A stretch of DNA of 40,126 bases from Candidatus Gastranaerophilales bacterium (GCA_947588755.1 CANPZB010000013.1:1-40126), one strand, 5' to 3'; shown: positions 6,609-15,396, numbered from the stretch's first letter. Notes: generated by a model not told the origin, from the sequence alone. Numbers and translations: made by a program.

Positions 6609-7993
6609 CTGTTTTTCTTCTTTTTTCTTTCGTCAAGCATAATTATTGTGCATATTGAAATACACACCGCCGCCGAGAATACCCAGAAAATTATTGCTCC
6701 GTTCCAGCCGAATTTATCCACCATAAATCCAGTTCCCGTAGCGGAAAGTACTGCACCTATATAGCCGAAAGTCCCCGTAAATCCCGTAGCGGCTGAAGCA
6801 ACTTTCTTGGAACTTGACTCAACGGCACACAATCCGCCTATCATCATTTGAGGGCCGTACGTAAACGCACCCAAAAGCCCTATAAGAACAAAATCCATAT
6901 TGCTTACGGTGTTAAATTTAAGCAGTAATAAACAAATAACAACTCCAGTAAGATAAATCAAATTAACGGGAGCTCTTTGCCCCTTAAAAATTTTATCGGA
7001 AATAAGTCCCGCACAAATCGTACCCGCAATCCCGACAAGAGGAAGCGAACTCAGCTTGACTGCGGCAAGTTCAAGCGGGTTGTTTTTAGCTTCGTTGAGA
7101 TACTTAATCATCCAATCTTCGGCACCAAATCTTATAATATATACGAAAATATAAGCAATAGCCAAAAGCCAGATGGTTTTGTTAAACAGAATATTTTGTT
7201 TAAAAATTTCCACATAAGTTCTTGAATCTTCGTCACAACTGGTTTCATTTGCACCGGGTTCTTCGTTGTAAGTTTCGATATCGGGTAATCCCAAAGACTG
7301 CGGTCTGTCGCGAAGTCTGTCATAAAGCCATATTGCGACTAAAATAGCGGTTACTCCGGGGACGAAAAATGCCATTTTCCAACCCCAGTGTGCAACGAGA
7401 AAACCTGATATAATTACGCTTAAAAATGTACCCGCCTGATGAGAGCAAGACCACAGAGACCATTTGGTACCTCTTTCGGAGTTAGAATACCAGAAAGTCA
7501 AACTTTTTGCGACAGCGGGAAACCCTGCCGACTGAAACCAGCCCGAAGCACCCCAGAAGAAAATAAATAACCAGAGCAAAATAGTATTTGCAGGCAGTCC
7601 GAAAAATGATATTTCACCGGGGGTAATGAACACAGCCGAAAGTCCGAAGCACAAGTTAGCTATAGCGGTCATAATCAAAGCTGTAGGCAAAAATTTTCTT
7701 ACATCCGAACCGTCAGCTAGAACTCCGTTAACAAATTTACCTATACCGTAAGTAAGGTACAACGAACTTCCCAGAAGCCCGAGTTCGGTGTTGGAATAAC
7801 CGTATTCCTGACTCAATCCCGGTAAAGCCACCGCGATATTTTTCTTACAGAGATAAAATACCGTATATCCGATAAAGCATGCGTAAAATATTCTCATTCT
7901 CCAATGACTATACATTTTTTTCACGATTTCTTTATCTTGAATAGTCTCTTTTACGGGCGGCTGCCTGAAAAATTCCGCTAAATTTAATGCCAT
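6605..7993 (-). CDS. Organophosphate:phosphate antiporter (GlpT/UhpT-type MFS transporter)
   Basis: A 462-aa, probably 12-helix major facilitator of the OPA family, which exchanges sugar phosphates or glycerol 3-phosphate for inorganic phosphate in the inner membrane. Family marks are FYLCKKNIAVALPGL in TM1, GSSLYLTYGIGKFVNG, the GWFQSAGFPAVAKSL segment, the cytoplasmic loop LRDRPQSLGLP and IFVYIIRFGAEDW in TM7. In GlpT two arginines (Arg45 and Arg269) bind the phosphate. The second is present (IIRFG), while the first position appears to be Lys (LCKKN). Substrate cannot be assigned; hexose phosphate and glycerol phosphate are both possible. AGGGAAG precedes the ATG and lies in the end of the exonuclease gene two bases upstream, so the two are probably co-transcribed. 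Confidence 0.88.
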   Translation of the reverse strand: MALNLAEFFRQPPVKETIQDKEIVKKMYSHWRMRIFYACFIGYTVFYLCKKNIAVALPGLSQEYGYSNTELGLLGSSLYLTYGIGKFVNGVLADGSDVRKFLPTALIMTAIANLCFGLSAVFITPGEISFFGLPANTILLWLFIFFWGASGWFQSAGFPAVAKSLTFWYSNSERGTKWSLWSCSHQAGTFLSVIISGFLVAHWGWKMAFFVPGVTAILVAIWLYDRLRDRPQSLGLPDIETYNEEPGANETSCDEDSRTYVEIFKQNILFNKTIWLLAIAYIFVYIIRFGAEDWMIKYLNEAKNNPLELAAVKLSSLPLVGIAGTICAGLISDKIFKGQRAPVNLIYLTGVVICLLLLKFNTVSNMDFVLIGLLGAFTYGPQMMIGGLCAVESSSKKVASAATGFTGTFGYIGAVLSATGTGFMVDKFGWNGAIIFWVFSAAVCISICTIIMLDERKKKKNS

Positions 7994-7995
7994 AT

Positions 7996-8913
7996 CTACT
8001 TCCCTGCCTTTATAACCTGAATATTTCTTGTTTCCGTAATTTCCTGACGTGCATCTTTGATAATGTCACGTTTTTCCTGATCGAGTCTGTAACCGCCGAC
8101 CAGCCTGTCAACAAAACCCGTGTTTAATTTTACGGCTTTATCAAATGCTCCGACTTCTTCCAAAACGTCTTTTATTCTGTTCAAATCGTACCCGAAAGTC
8201 TGTTTTGAACTGTAAATGAGTGTATCACCCGACTGAGATGTAATAGGTTGTCCCCCTTGTTCAAAATACAGTTTAAAAACAGATTTTAAATCCTGTAATT
8301 CCGACTGCAAAGTGTTAACCGTATTTTGAATTCTCAAAAACCTTTCAAACAAATATTCAACATTGTCGAGTTGTTTAAATTCCCAGTCGTATTTTTGCAA
8401 ATAGAGTTTTTTAAGTTTCGGATAACACATAGCCAGTCCCATTGTATCAGCCATAGCTCTGTGATGATTAACAAGTTCGACATTAAATTTTTGAGTAAGA
8501 GCATCCAACCCGTGAGCGGGCAATTCGGGATAAATTTCTTTAAACATTTGTTGAGTATCAATTCTCGGATTAGTAATTTCTTTAGAGCATGTTCTCAAAG
8601 CTGCTTCGTTAAGGAACGTATAATCAAAGATGCAATTATGAGCGACAATCGGGTAATCTTGAATAAACTCAAGGATTTTAGGCATCACTTCATTTTCGGT
8701 AGGAGCATCTTTAACCATTTCAGCGGTAATACCATGAATAGCAATACTTGATTTTCTTATATGCTGCTGCGGATTAATGAGAGTTTGAAATTCATCTTTA
8801 ATTTTACCGTTTTCAAGCCTGACCGCCGCAAATTCAACTAATCTTTCTTTAGTAAAGTCCAACCCCGTAGTTTCAGTGTCGAGAACGATTTCAATTACTT
8901 TTTTCCTAGCCAT
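7996..8913 (-). CDS. DEDDh-family 3'-5' exonuclease (DnaQ/PolC epsilon-like)
   Basis: A 305-aa exonuclease-domain protein. Exo I is IVLDTETTGLDF (Asp and Glu metal ligands, residues about 10-17), Exo II is IVAHNCIFDYTFL and Exo III is HHRAMADTMG with the His and Asp that define the DEDDh class. The nuclease domain fills about residues 1-180. The remaining 125 residues are charged and helical, and I do not recognise them. It could proofread as a stand-alone epsilon-like subunit or act in repair or RNA processing; no polymerase gene is nearby. ATG 8913 is preferred to an upstream in-frame ATG (8952) because AGGA lies eight bases before it. It shares an intergenic region with the divergent thioredoxin gene. 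Confidence 0.88.
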   Translation of the reverse strand: MARKKVIEIVLDTETTGLDFTKERLVEFAAVRLENGKIKDEFQTLINPQQHIRKSSIAIHGITAEMVKDAPTENEVMPKILEFIQDYPIVAHNCIFDYTFLNEAALRTCSKEITNPRIDTQQMFKEIYPELPAHGLDALTQKFNVELVNHHRAMADTMGLAMCYPKLKKLYLQKYDWEFKQLDNVEYLFERFLRIQNTVNTLQSELQDLKSVFKLYFEQGGQPITSQSGDTLIYSSKQTFGYDLNRIKDVLEEVGAFDKAVKLNTGFVDRLVGGYRLDQEKRDIIKDARQEITETRNIQVIKAGK

Positions 8914-8945
8914 AATCTTATCCTGTAAGGTTCTGATAAGATAAT

Positions 8946-8968
8946 AGCACAAAAATTTTTTCTGTGCT
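8946..8968. promoter_or_regulatory. Inverted repeat between the exonuclease and thioredoxin genes
   Basis: AGCACA (8946-8951) and TGTGCT (8963-8968) form perfect 6-bp arms around an 11-bp A/T core. The right arm abuts TAAAAT (8968-8973), which with TGC before it reads as an extended -10 box for the thioredoxin gene. It could be an operator or chance. Confidence 0.35.
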
Positions 8969-9000
8969 AAAATAAATTCGTAAAAAAATTTAAGGAGAAA

Positions 9001-9330
9001 ATGATGTCGAACGCAACAGATATTAATGATTCAAATTTTGAAGCGGAAGTATTAAACAGTGATATTCCTGTGGTGGTGGATTTTTGGGCACCTTGGTGCG
9101 GTCCTTGCAGAAAATTAGGGCCTGTATTGGATGAAGTAGCTTCCGAACTGGACGGGAAGGTCAAATTTGTGAAGGTTAATACGGACGAAAACTTAAAGAC
9201 GGCACAGAGTTATGCTATAAGCGGGCTTCCCAGCCTTCTGGTTTTCAAAAACGGCAAAGCACTTGAAAGACTTGTCGGTCTGATGCCTAAATCAACAATA
9301 ATTTCCAATATTGAAAAGCATTTGTCATAA
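9001..9330 (+). CDS. trxA: Thioredoxin
   Basis: A 109-aa classic single-domain thioredoxin, the cytosolic protein-disulfide reductant. The active site is WAPWCGPC (Cys33, Cys36), followed by the FVKVNTDEN strand, the cis-Pro in ISGLPSLLVF and GLMPKSTI near the C-terminus. Two ATGs stand side by side (9001 and 9004). AAGGAG at 8992-8997 is three bases from the first and six from the second, so the second may be the one used. A strong terminator 40 bp downstream makes it monocistronic. No thioredoxin reductase gene is in the window. Confidence 0.96.
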   Translation: MMSNATDINDSNFEAEVLNSDIPVVVDFWAPWCGPCRKLGPVLDEVASELDGKVKFVKVNTDENLKTAQSYAISGLPSLLVFKNGKALERLVGLMPKSTIISNIEKHLS

Positions 9331-9370
9331 ACGGGAATAAATTTAAAAATTATTGTAAATATATATTAAG

Positions 9371-9411
9371 CCGCAATATATACCTGAAATCAGGTTATAT
9401 TGCGGTTTTTT
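9371..9411 (+). terminator. Rho-independent terminator of trxA
   Basis: CCGCAATATA...ACCTG (9371-9386) pairs with CAGGT...TATATTGCGG (9391-9405). This is a 15-bp stem with one bulge and a 4-nt loop, followed by TTTTTT. Confidence 0.93.
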
Positions 9412-9471
9412 AAAATTCGTTTAATTTTTCAATAAATTTCGTTAAAGTTTTACCCGAAAAATTCCGATAAA

Positions 9472-9491
9472 AGATATACAGGACTGTATCT
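9472..9491. promoter_or_regulatory. Imperfect palindrome upstream of the 1204-aa gene
   Basis: AGATATACAG and CTGTATCT form an imperfect dyad (about 9472-9491) 25 bp before the ATG at 9516, between any promoter and the AAAGG ribosome site (9506-9510). It could be an operator or an mRNA hairpin. Confidence 0.3.
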
Positions 9492-9515
9492 TAAAAAAGG
9501 AAAACAAAGGTAAAA

Positions 9516-12500
9516 ATGAGAACCGGCAGTACATCAGGTGAATATGGCGAAGGAACCTTCAATTATAACCATTATACAATTGAAGAACTTATTCGTCTTG
9601 AAGGTGAATCAAGAGAGCATTTCCTTGCAGGGTCTTTTTTACGGCAAAAATTCCTTGAATCGTTAAGCGACGGTGAAGTTCTTGATTCTACCTGGTCGCA
9701 GTATTCTTATGAAGAAATTTTGCAGATGGAAGCTGAAGGGGTTGTAATTCCCGAGGATATTCTTGCCCAAGCACATGCCGCTCAGGCGGAAGATACGGCG
9801 AGTTTGCAGGCACAAACCGATGAGTCGATACAGGATGAAGATATCAACGGAACCGCAAGCGACGAAAACAATGACGATACAACAAAACGCGGGGCATCGT
9901 TTTTTGAGCTTGTCGGAAAAGCTTCGGGGCAAATTAAAACAAGTGAAAAGAAACAAGATGAAATACAAGATGCGATAGATGAGTTAACTCCGCAGGTAAA
10001 AAAACTTACGGGGCAGACGGAAGATTTTAAAAAGTTCCGCGAAAATGCACTTGAAAGACTTAAAGATATAGTAGATGAATGGAAAGATTTAAAACGAAAA
10101 GTTGACAGGGGAGAAAAGCTTACCCCGTCCGAGGGTGAACGCTATCAGGAATTGAGTGCGATGTTTGACAAGGAAAACGACTCTCTGCAGTCAAACAGCG
10201 GTACGGCAAAAAGTGAAATGCGTCATATTGAAAATTCTTTGCGTGAGATAGATGAACTTGCACGACAGGGCGAGGACATAGGGGAAGAAACCATGGATGT
10301 TGGTAATGACCTTAAAAGTTATATAACCAAACCTTCGGTTAAAAACGGATTTAAAATGTTCCTAAATCCTTTTGGCTTGTACGGGTCGTTAGTGTTCATG
10401 TTAATAGCAGGCAGCATAGCAAAAGAAGCGATAAAAAAAGGCGGCGATATCGAAGATTTTTCGGAAGACACACTTATAACCGCAAACCAGATAGCGACTC
10501 TGCTTGATATTGAAAAGCCGTTATCAGAGCCTAAAAACGATGATACGCAGGCGGAAGCTCAGGCAGAACAAGTCGAAGGTGAAACAGGCAGTGTTGATGA
10601 AACGACAGCCGATGTGGCGGAACAGGACGGTGACGAACAAGTTATCACACAAGCGACGGATACACTTGATGGTGCATTAACGGGCATGCCGACAGTTACA
10701 AGTGCGGGAACGGGCGATGTTACACCTGAAACACCTTCGGGCGGCACTTCTTCGGGTTCAAATTCCGAAACGGCAGGCGATGAAGGCGGTCTTTCAACTT
10801 CTTCATCAAGTTTCAGATTATACGGTTCGTCAGTTGCTTCATCAGGTGGTACATCAGGTGGTGCATCAAATTCATCCGACTCTGACGATACAGGCATGAA
10901 TATAGATAAAAATAATGCCAAATCAGAAGGTAAAAAAGCTTCATCCGAAATGGGTGATATGATTAATGATACCAACAAAGCCGCTCAAGAAACAAAAGAA
11001 ACTACAAGGGACGAAGAAAAATCCGAAAAAGAACTCGACAAAGAAACCAAAAAATTAGATAAAGAGATTAAAAAAGATACAAAAGAAATTGAAAAAATTG
11101 CAAAAGAAGGTGAAAAAACTGAAAAAGAATTAATCAAACTTCAAGCACGCAACGAAGAATTGAATGCGGAAAATGAAGAACTTATAAATGCAACTCTTAC
11201 CGAACAACAAAAACAACAAGGGCAGACACCTCAAGTTCAACCCGATAATTTGGCTTCATCTTCTGCATCCGTCGTACTTAACGCTAACGGTAATTCACAG
11301 GAGAAAATAGACCAAAATATATCCCAAATAGACATAAACAGTGCAGAATTAAATGTTAACAATGCAAAATTCAAAATTTTCAGCAGAAAATTGAGCAAAG
11401 GACAGGCAAAAGTAAAATCGTTGTCCAAAAATATAAAAACCCAAACGAAAAAAATGGACAAAAAAGCCAGAACCCGCGATAAAATTGCAAGAGACAGACA
11501 AAAGGCGGAAGAAAAAAAACAGGCAAAAATGCAAAAACAACTTGGAATTGTCGGCATTTTTGAAAACGTATTTTCAATTGTTAGTGCCATAGGTTCAATT
11601 TTGTCATGTTTCCCGCTTACTGCACCTGCCGGTCAAGTACTGCTTTGGATTGGTCTTGCCGGTACCTTAAAATGCGGTATTGAAAAATGTGCAATATATG
11701 CCGCAAACGGTTACATGCAACAGGCATTTGTTGCGTTAGGTATGAGTATCGTTACGGCAGCAGCTTCTGCGGTTTCTTTAGGTGCAGCAGGAGGAGTAGC
11801 CAATGCTGCTTCAAAAGCTGCTCAAATGACTTTAAAACAAGTTATAGCAACATGTACCAGTGCAGCATTAAGTACAGTTTCTGCAAGTACAGGTATGGTA
11901 AATAATGTTCGGCAAACACAAGGTAAAGAAGCCATAGGGGCATTAAATATAGTTTCTTCAACCGCAGGTGCGTTAGCTGCTGCTACCAATTTATCAAGCT
12001 TTAAAAGCGGTAACGCGTTTGAAAAAATAGGTTCTATAGCAAGCACTGCAGGGGCATTGGTAAGCAGTACTTCTTCCGCAATATCCGAGTTTGGCGGTGA
12101 AAAACAGCAAAAATCAGCACAAATTTTAGGTTTAATCGGTACGGGGTTATCTGTAGCAGGTTCAGCTTTCTCAATGGGCGGCGGTATGAAAGCTAAAAAC
12201 GATGCCGCAAAAAATAAAATGGTACAAGCCGAAAATATAAAAATGTCACAGGATTTAAAAACACTCAAAGATGCAACTCCGGAACTCAAATTTCAGCAAA
12301 AAGATATGCTTGCGGAAATAGGTAAAACACTGAATTCAAGGACACAACCGCTTCAAGCCATACCAAGCAAAACAGGTAGTAACCCGCAGACAACGACCCC
12401 TACTACAACGCAAACAACGTCACCGACTACTACGCAAACAACTAATCAGACAACCGCACCCAAGAGCGATGATAATCAAACCACAAAACAAGAAGCCGAA

Positions 12501-13130
12501 ATCGCAAAAGCGGAAGAAACAGCTGAAACAGGTTCAGGCTCTAATACTTTAACAGACCCCAGAGCGGCAGAATTGCAGGCTAAAGCGGATGCAATTCAAA
12601 AAGAAGCACCCGTTGCGGAAGATAAACTTTCGCTTGATTTACAGCAAAACGACTTAGAAGCACAAGACAATATAAACCAACAGGAACTTGACAGAATTAA
12701 ATCGACAGAAAATGACAACCATCAACAGCAAAACAGCAAATCAAGAGAACAAAAACTTGCCGAAGAAGCCGCAAAGAGAAAAAATGACCTCAGTATCAAA
12801 GATGAAGATGTTGATACGGAAGAAATTCCCGAATTTAAAGAAGTTGTCGACAAAAAAGATAACGGCGGCAAAAGCAAATGGGAAAAAGGCTTAGAAATAG
12901 CCGGTGAGGCTCTGGGACTTGGTGCACAAATCAGTACAATAGCCGCAAGCAAAAAACAAAAAGAAGAACCCAAGAAAATAAAACAAATCAATTATCATTG
13001 GGACAGAATTCGATACATACAACGTGCCAACCAACGTTACCTGATGGGAGTAAGAAGATGGACATCAGGCGGGGGTTCTTCCGCATCAAAACTCATTGCC
13101 AAAAAATATCCTAAAAAGAAATTGGCATAA
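9516..13130 (+). CDS. Large protein of unknown function: coiled coils around a long hydrophobic Gly/Ala-rich domain
   Basis: I do not recognise this 1204-aa protein. It has no signal peptide. The N-terminus repeats a short motif (YTIEELIRLEGES, about residues 17-29; YSYEEILQMEAEG, about 63-75). A coiled coil follows (about 145-265), then a hydrophobic stretch (about 276-310), a Ser/Gly/Thr-rich linker (about 342-462), very long Lys/Glu coiled coils (about 489-565 and 629-672), and a hydrophobic, small-residue-rich domain (about 680-890) with several possible membrane helices. The tail holds a Thr/Gln-rich tract (about 952-989) and a very basic end. Coiled coil plus a hydrophobic Gly/Ala domain recalls pore-forming translocators of the IpaB/SipB/YopB kind, but there is no sequence-level proof. 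AAAGG precedes the ATG by five bases. It is a single gene between the trxA terminator and a repeat field. Confidence 0.75.
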   Translation: MRTGSTSGEYGEGTFNYNHYTIEELIRLEGESREHFLAGSFLRQKFLESLSDGEVLDSTWSQYSYEEILQMEAEGVVIPEDILAQAHAAQAEDTASLQAQTDESIQDEDINGTASDENNDDTTKRGASFFELVGKASGQIKTSEKKQDEIQDAIDELTPQVKKLTGQTEDFKKFRENALERLKDIVDEWKDLKRKVDRGEKLTPSEGERYQELSAMFDKENDSLQSNSGTAKSEMRHIENSLREIDELARQGEDIGEETMDVGNDLKSYITKPSVKNGFKMFLNPFGLYGSLVFMLIAGSIAKEAIKKGGDIEDFSEDTLITANQIATLLDIEKPLSEPKNDDTQAEAQAEQVEGETGSVDETTADVAEQDGDEQVITQATDTLDGALTGMPTVTSAGTGDVTPETPSGGTSSGSNSETAGDEGGLSTSSSSFRLYGSSVASSGGTSGGASNSSDSDDTGMNIDKNNAKSEGKKASSEMGDMINDTNKAAQETKETTRDEEKSEKELDKETKKLDKEIKKDTKEIEKIAKEGEKTEKELIKLQARNEELNAENEELINATLTEQQKQQGQTPQVQPDNLASSSASVVLNANGNSQEKIDQNISQIDINSAELNVNNAKFKIFSRKLSKGQAKVKSLSKNIKTQTKKMDKKARTRDKIARDRQKAEEKKQAKMQKQLGIVGIFENVFSIVSAIGSILSCFPLTAPAGQVLLWIGLAGTLKCGIEKCAIYAANGYMQQAFVALGMSIVTAAASAVSLGAAGGVANAASKAAQMTLKQVIATCTSAALSTVSASTGMVNNVRQTQGKEAIGALNIVSSTAGALAAATNLSSFKSGNAFEKIGSIASTAGALVSSTSSAISEFGGEKQQKSAQILGLIGTGLSVAGSAFSMGGGMKAKNDAAKNKMVQAENIKMSQDLKTLKDATPELKFQQKDMLAEIGKTLNSRTQPLQAIPSKTGSNPQTTTPTTTQTTSPTTTQTTNQTTAPKSDDNQTTKQEAEIAKAEETAETGSGSNTLTDPRAAELQAKADAIQKEAPVAEDKLSLDLQQNDLEAQDNINQQELDRIKSTENDNHQQQNSKSREQKLAEEAAKRKNDLSIKDEDVDTEEIPEFKEVVDKKDNGGKSKWEKGLEIAGEALGLGAQISTIAASKKQKEEPKKIKQINYHWDRIRYIQRANQRYLMGVRRWTSGGGSSASKLIAKKYPKKKLA

Positions 13131-13152
13131 AATAATAATTTGTCATCCCCAC

Positions 13153-13293
13153 CATGTCATCCTGAACTTGTTTCAGGATCTTGTTTCGTCGCATTGGTTC
13201 AGTATCTTATACATACAGCATTGATACGGGCAGGTTTTAAACCATGTAAGACTTGATAAGGCTAAGATGCTGAAATAAATTCAGCATGACATG
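13153..13293 (-). repeat. Basic palindromic repeat unit, inverted copy
   Basis: Reverse-complement relative of the units at 2674 and 2834. Hairpins lie at 13159-13179 (ATCCTGAA/TTCAGGAT) and 13267-13287 (ATGCTGAA/TTCAGCAT). The spacer contains GCATTGATACGGGCAGG. It begins 23 bp after the stop of the 1204-aa gene, and its first hairpin is the only stem-loop I see that could end that transcript. Confidence 0.85.
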
Positions 13294-13382
13294 GTGGGGG
13301 GTGACATGGTGGGGGGTGACATGGAAAGGCAGACAGAATTTTCGTGTTCATATCATTCATTTTTGTCATGGTAAACCTAACC

Positions 13383-13749
13383 CATGTCATCCTGAACTTG
13401 CGGATTTGCGGACGGACGGAGTGAAACGAGTCAGGATAGCGAACAGATTGAGCATACTGTGGCAAAGCCACAAATGCGAAACTCTGTGAGCGTGGAGCAA
13501 ATCCAAGACGGTTTCAGGATCTTGTTTCGTGGCATTGGTTCAGTGTCTTTATACATACAGCATTGATACGGGCAGGTTTCAAGCCATGTAAGACTTGATA
13601 TGGCTCAGATGCTGAAATGTCTTGGATTTGCTCCAATGCGTGCAGGGGCTTGTTATTCACCATAGTTGGGGATATTGACTTTGCTTTAGTATCTATTCTA
13701 TTAAAGACTTGATATGGCTTAGATCCTGAAACAAGTTCAGGATGACATG
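13383..13749 (-). repeat. Compound palindromic repeat with both D and C modules
   Basis: CATGTCA (13383) is followed by a hairpin half, the D module (about 13400-13509, reverse complement of 78-190), the other hairpin half (13510-13520), a basic spacer, a further half (about 13608-13617) joined to GTCTTGGATTTGCTCC (13619-13634), the C module, a complete hairpin (13723-13743) and TGACATG (13743-13749). D and C modules both join a hairpin half through the same 16-mer. Confidence 0.85.
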
Positions 13750-13848
13750 GTGGGCATGACATGGCGGGGGGTGACATGGAGGGAAAGACATGGAAAGACG
13801 TGACAGAATTTTCGTGTCTTAATTAATATAGTATTCTATTTAATCAGA

Positions 13849-15396
13849 CTATTTTATTTCCAAATCGTCGACATACAGCACTTGGATTTCCCCCGGATAA
13901 AGTTTGTCTTTTACACTTCCTCTGCCTGTAACGGGAATTCCTTTAATTTTCACGGGAACAACCATGTTTGCCGAAGTTATATGAGGTACTTTAACTTCTG
14001 CTTCAACAGGCATACGGAAGTTCAAATTCCCTATAACAATTATACTTTTTCCGTTCGAAGAAACTGAATATGCAAAAACTTCAGGGTTTGAGGTATGTAA
14101 CGGCACATATTTCCCGTTGTTAATAAAGTTTATAAACCTTAATTTGAAACCGTTTGCCATTACAAAATTTTGGAATAAGTTTCGGTCCTTACCGCCAAGG
14201 GCACGGGAAAAATTGAAAATATCCAACTTTCCTCTGTGAACAAAATAATAATCATCATCCGTAAAAGTTTTCAATGCTTTTTTGTTCGCCCAGTTATATA
14301 TATAATTGTCACCGGTATCAAAGCCGTCGGGGAAATACGAATTGACAGGCAAAGTCGCATTCAGCCAGATAATCATTTCACTGAAAGGTGAACCGTTGAT
14401 TAATATCGGACTGACTTCATCGTGGGTCGTAAAACTCCCGATAACCGATTTTGGTTCGGTATATTTGGTTTTTAACAACTGCAAATCGGAAATTACATCA
14501 TATATCGATTTTGCCGTTTTCCAGTTTTTTAATTCAAAAAACCTTCCGTAAAATCCGTCAAATCCCGCTTGTAAAAGCTTATCGTAAGGAGTAAATACCA
14601 TTCCTTGTGCAACGGGCTGCGTCCACACATCGGAAGCTTCAGCAAGCCAAAGGAATTGTGGGTCTTTCTTCCGTGAATAATCTATAAGTTCTTTCCAAAA
14701 AGCGGCTGGCTTTGAAGTCGCGACATCGGCTCTTATCCCATCCGCACCAAGATTTGTTACCATATCCACAAATTCTTTATACAAGCTTAAAACATCACGA
14801 TTAACATTGCTTTCACTGCCTGCATTCAATATCCTTACGTCCGTCCAGTCAGAAGGAACCATCGGCTGACCCGATTTATCTTTGAGAAACAATTCGGGAC
14901 GCTGTAAATACAAATCATAAGCACCGCAGGAAGGTAAGTCAATTATGACCGCCATTTTGCGTTTATGTGCTTCATCTATAAATTTCATAGCCTGTTCTTC
15001 TATGGTTAATGCACTTTTTTCGCTCTTTAACTGAGGGTTTAAAGTGTTAAAAGAAGATGCGGCATACAACGAACCTGCAGTACCCAATGCTTTTGTTTTG
15101 CCGACGGGAGTAACGGGCAATACATGCAAAACATTCACACCTTTCATGGCGGTTTCGTCAAGCTTTGAAACGGCATTTAAAAATGTCCCGCTTTCCTCCG
15201 CATCATCAAAATCTATTATTCCGTTCTTGTTTGTATCCTGGGCGTTATACGTTCTGAGGTTGATTTCATAAATAATTGCCGCATTATCCTGAAATAATCT
15301 GCGTAAATTATTTACCCAAACATCGGCACTAAATACCACATTACAATTAAAAGTTATAAATAAAAACAGTATTAATGTTTTGCTGAAAAATTTCAT
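13849..15396 (-). CDS. Secreted GH13-like alpha-amylase-family protein
   Basis: A 515-aa protein with a signal peptide (hydrophobic residues about 7-23, cleavage probably after VFSA). An EF-hand-like calcium loop, DTNKNGIIDFDD, lies near residues 54-65. The barrel shows a GIRADVA strand-4 motif with the Asp nucleophile, LAEASD with the general acid Glu, and TTHDE with the third acid. Conserved region I, normally D-x-x-x-N-H, reads DLPSCG and lacks the Asn-His pair. A beta-sandwich-like C-terminal domain ends the protein. Activity on alpha-glucans is likely but specificity is unknown. GGGGAG lies nine bases before the ATG. It is divergent from a ROK sugar kinase gene, so secreted glucan breakdown and glucose phosphorylation may be linked. 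Confidence 0.85.
   Translation of the reverse strand: MKFFSKTLILFLFITFNCNVVFSADVWVNNLRRLFQDNAAIIYEINLRTYNAQDTNKNGIIDFDDAEESGTFLNAVSKLDETAMKGVNVLHVLPVTPVGKTKALGTAGSLYAASSFNTLNPQLKSEKSALTIEEQAMKFIDEAHKRKMAVIIDLPSCGAYDLYLQRPELFLKDKSGQPMVPSDWTDVRILNAGSESNVNRDVLSLYKEFVDMVTNLGADGIRADVATSKPAAFWKELIDYSRKKDPQFLWLAEASDVWTQPVAQGMVFTPYDKLLQAGFDGFYGRFFELKNWKTAKSIYDVISDLQLLKTKYTEPKSVIGSFTTHDEVSPILINGSPFSEMIIWLNATLPVNSYFPDGFDTGDNYIYNWANKKALKTFTDDDYYFVHRGKLDIFNFSRALGGKDRNLFQNFVMANGFKLRFINFINNGKYVPLHTSNPEVFAYSVSSNGKSIIVIGNLNFRMPVEAEVKVPHITSANMVVPVKIKGIPVTGRGSVKDKLYPGEIQVLYVDDLEIK

Larger units (their letters stand above)
13131..13848. repeat. Second repeat field, between the 1204-aa gene and the GH13 gene
   Basis: No credible gene in these 718 bp. 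It holds a basic unit (13153-13293), a large compound unit (13383-13749) and G-rich direct repeats of TGACATGG (13287-13323 and 13743-13780). CAGAATTTTCGTGT occurs at 13336-13349 and 13804-13817. Most units here are inverted relative to those at 2374-2974. Confidence 0.85.

Noticed and set aside
10559-10978. A 139-residue minus-strand frame, and similar ones inside the 1204-aa gene
   Set aside because: Shadow frames of the low-complexity coding sequence; the plus-strand frame is longer and has a ribosome site.
13514-13777. An 87-residue open frame containing PTMVNNKPLHALEQIQDISAS, with similar peptides near 2458-2520 and 39906-40115
   Set aside because: It is a translation of the C module of the repeat. 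Similarity between copies follows DNA similarity, and no ribosome site or consistent start is present.
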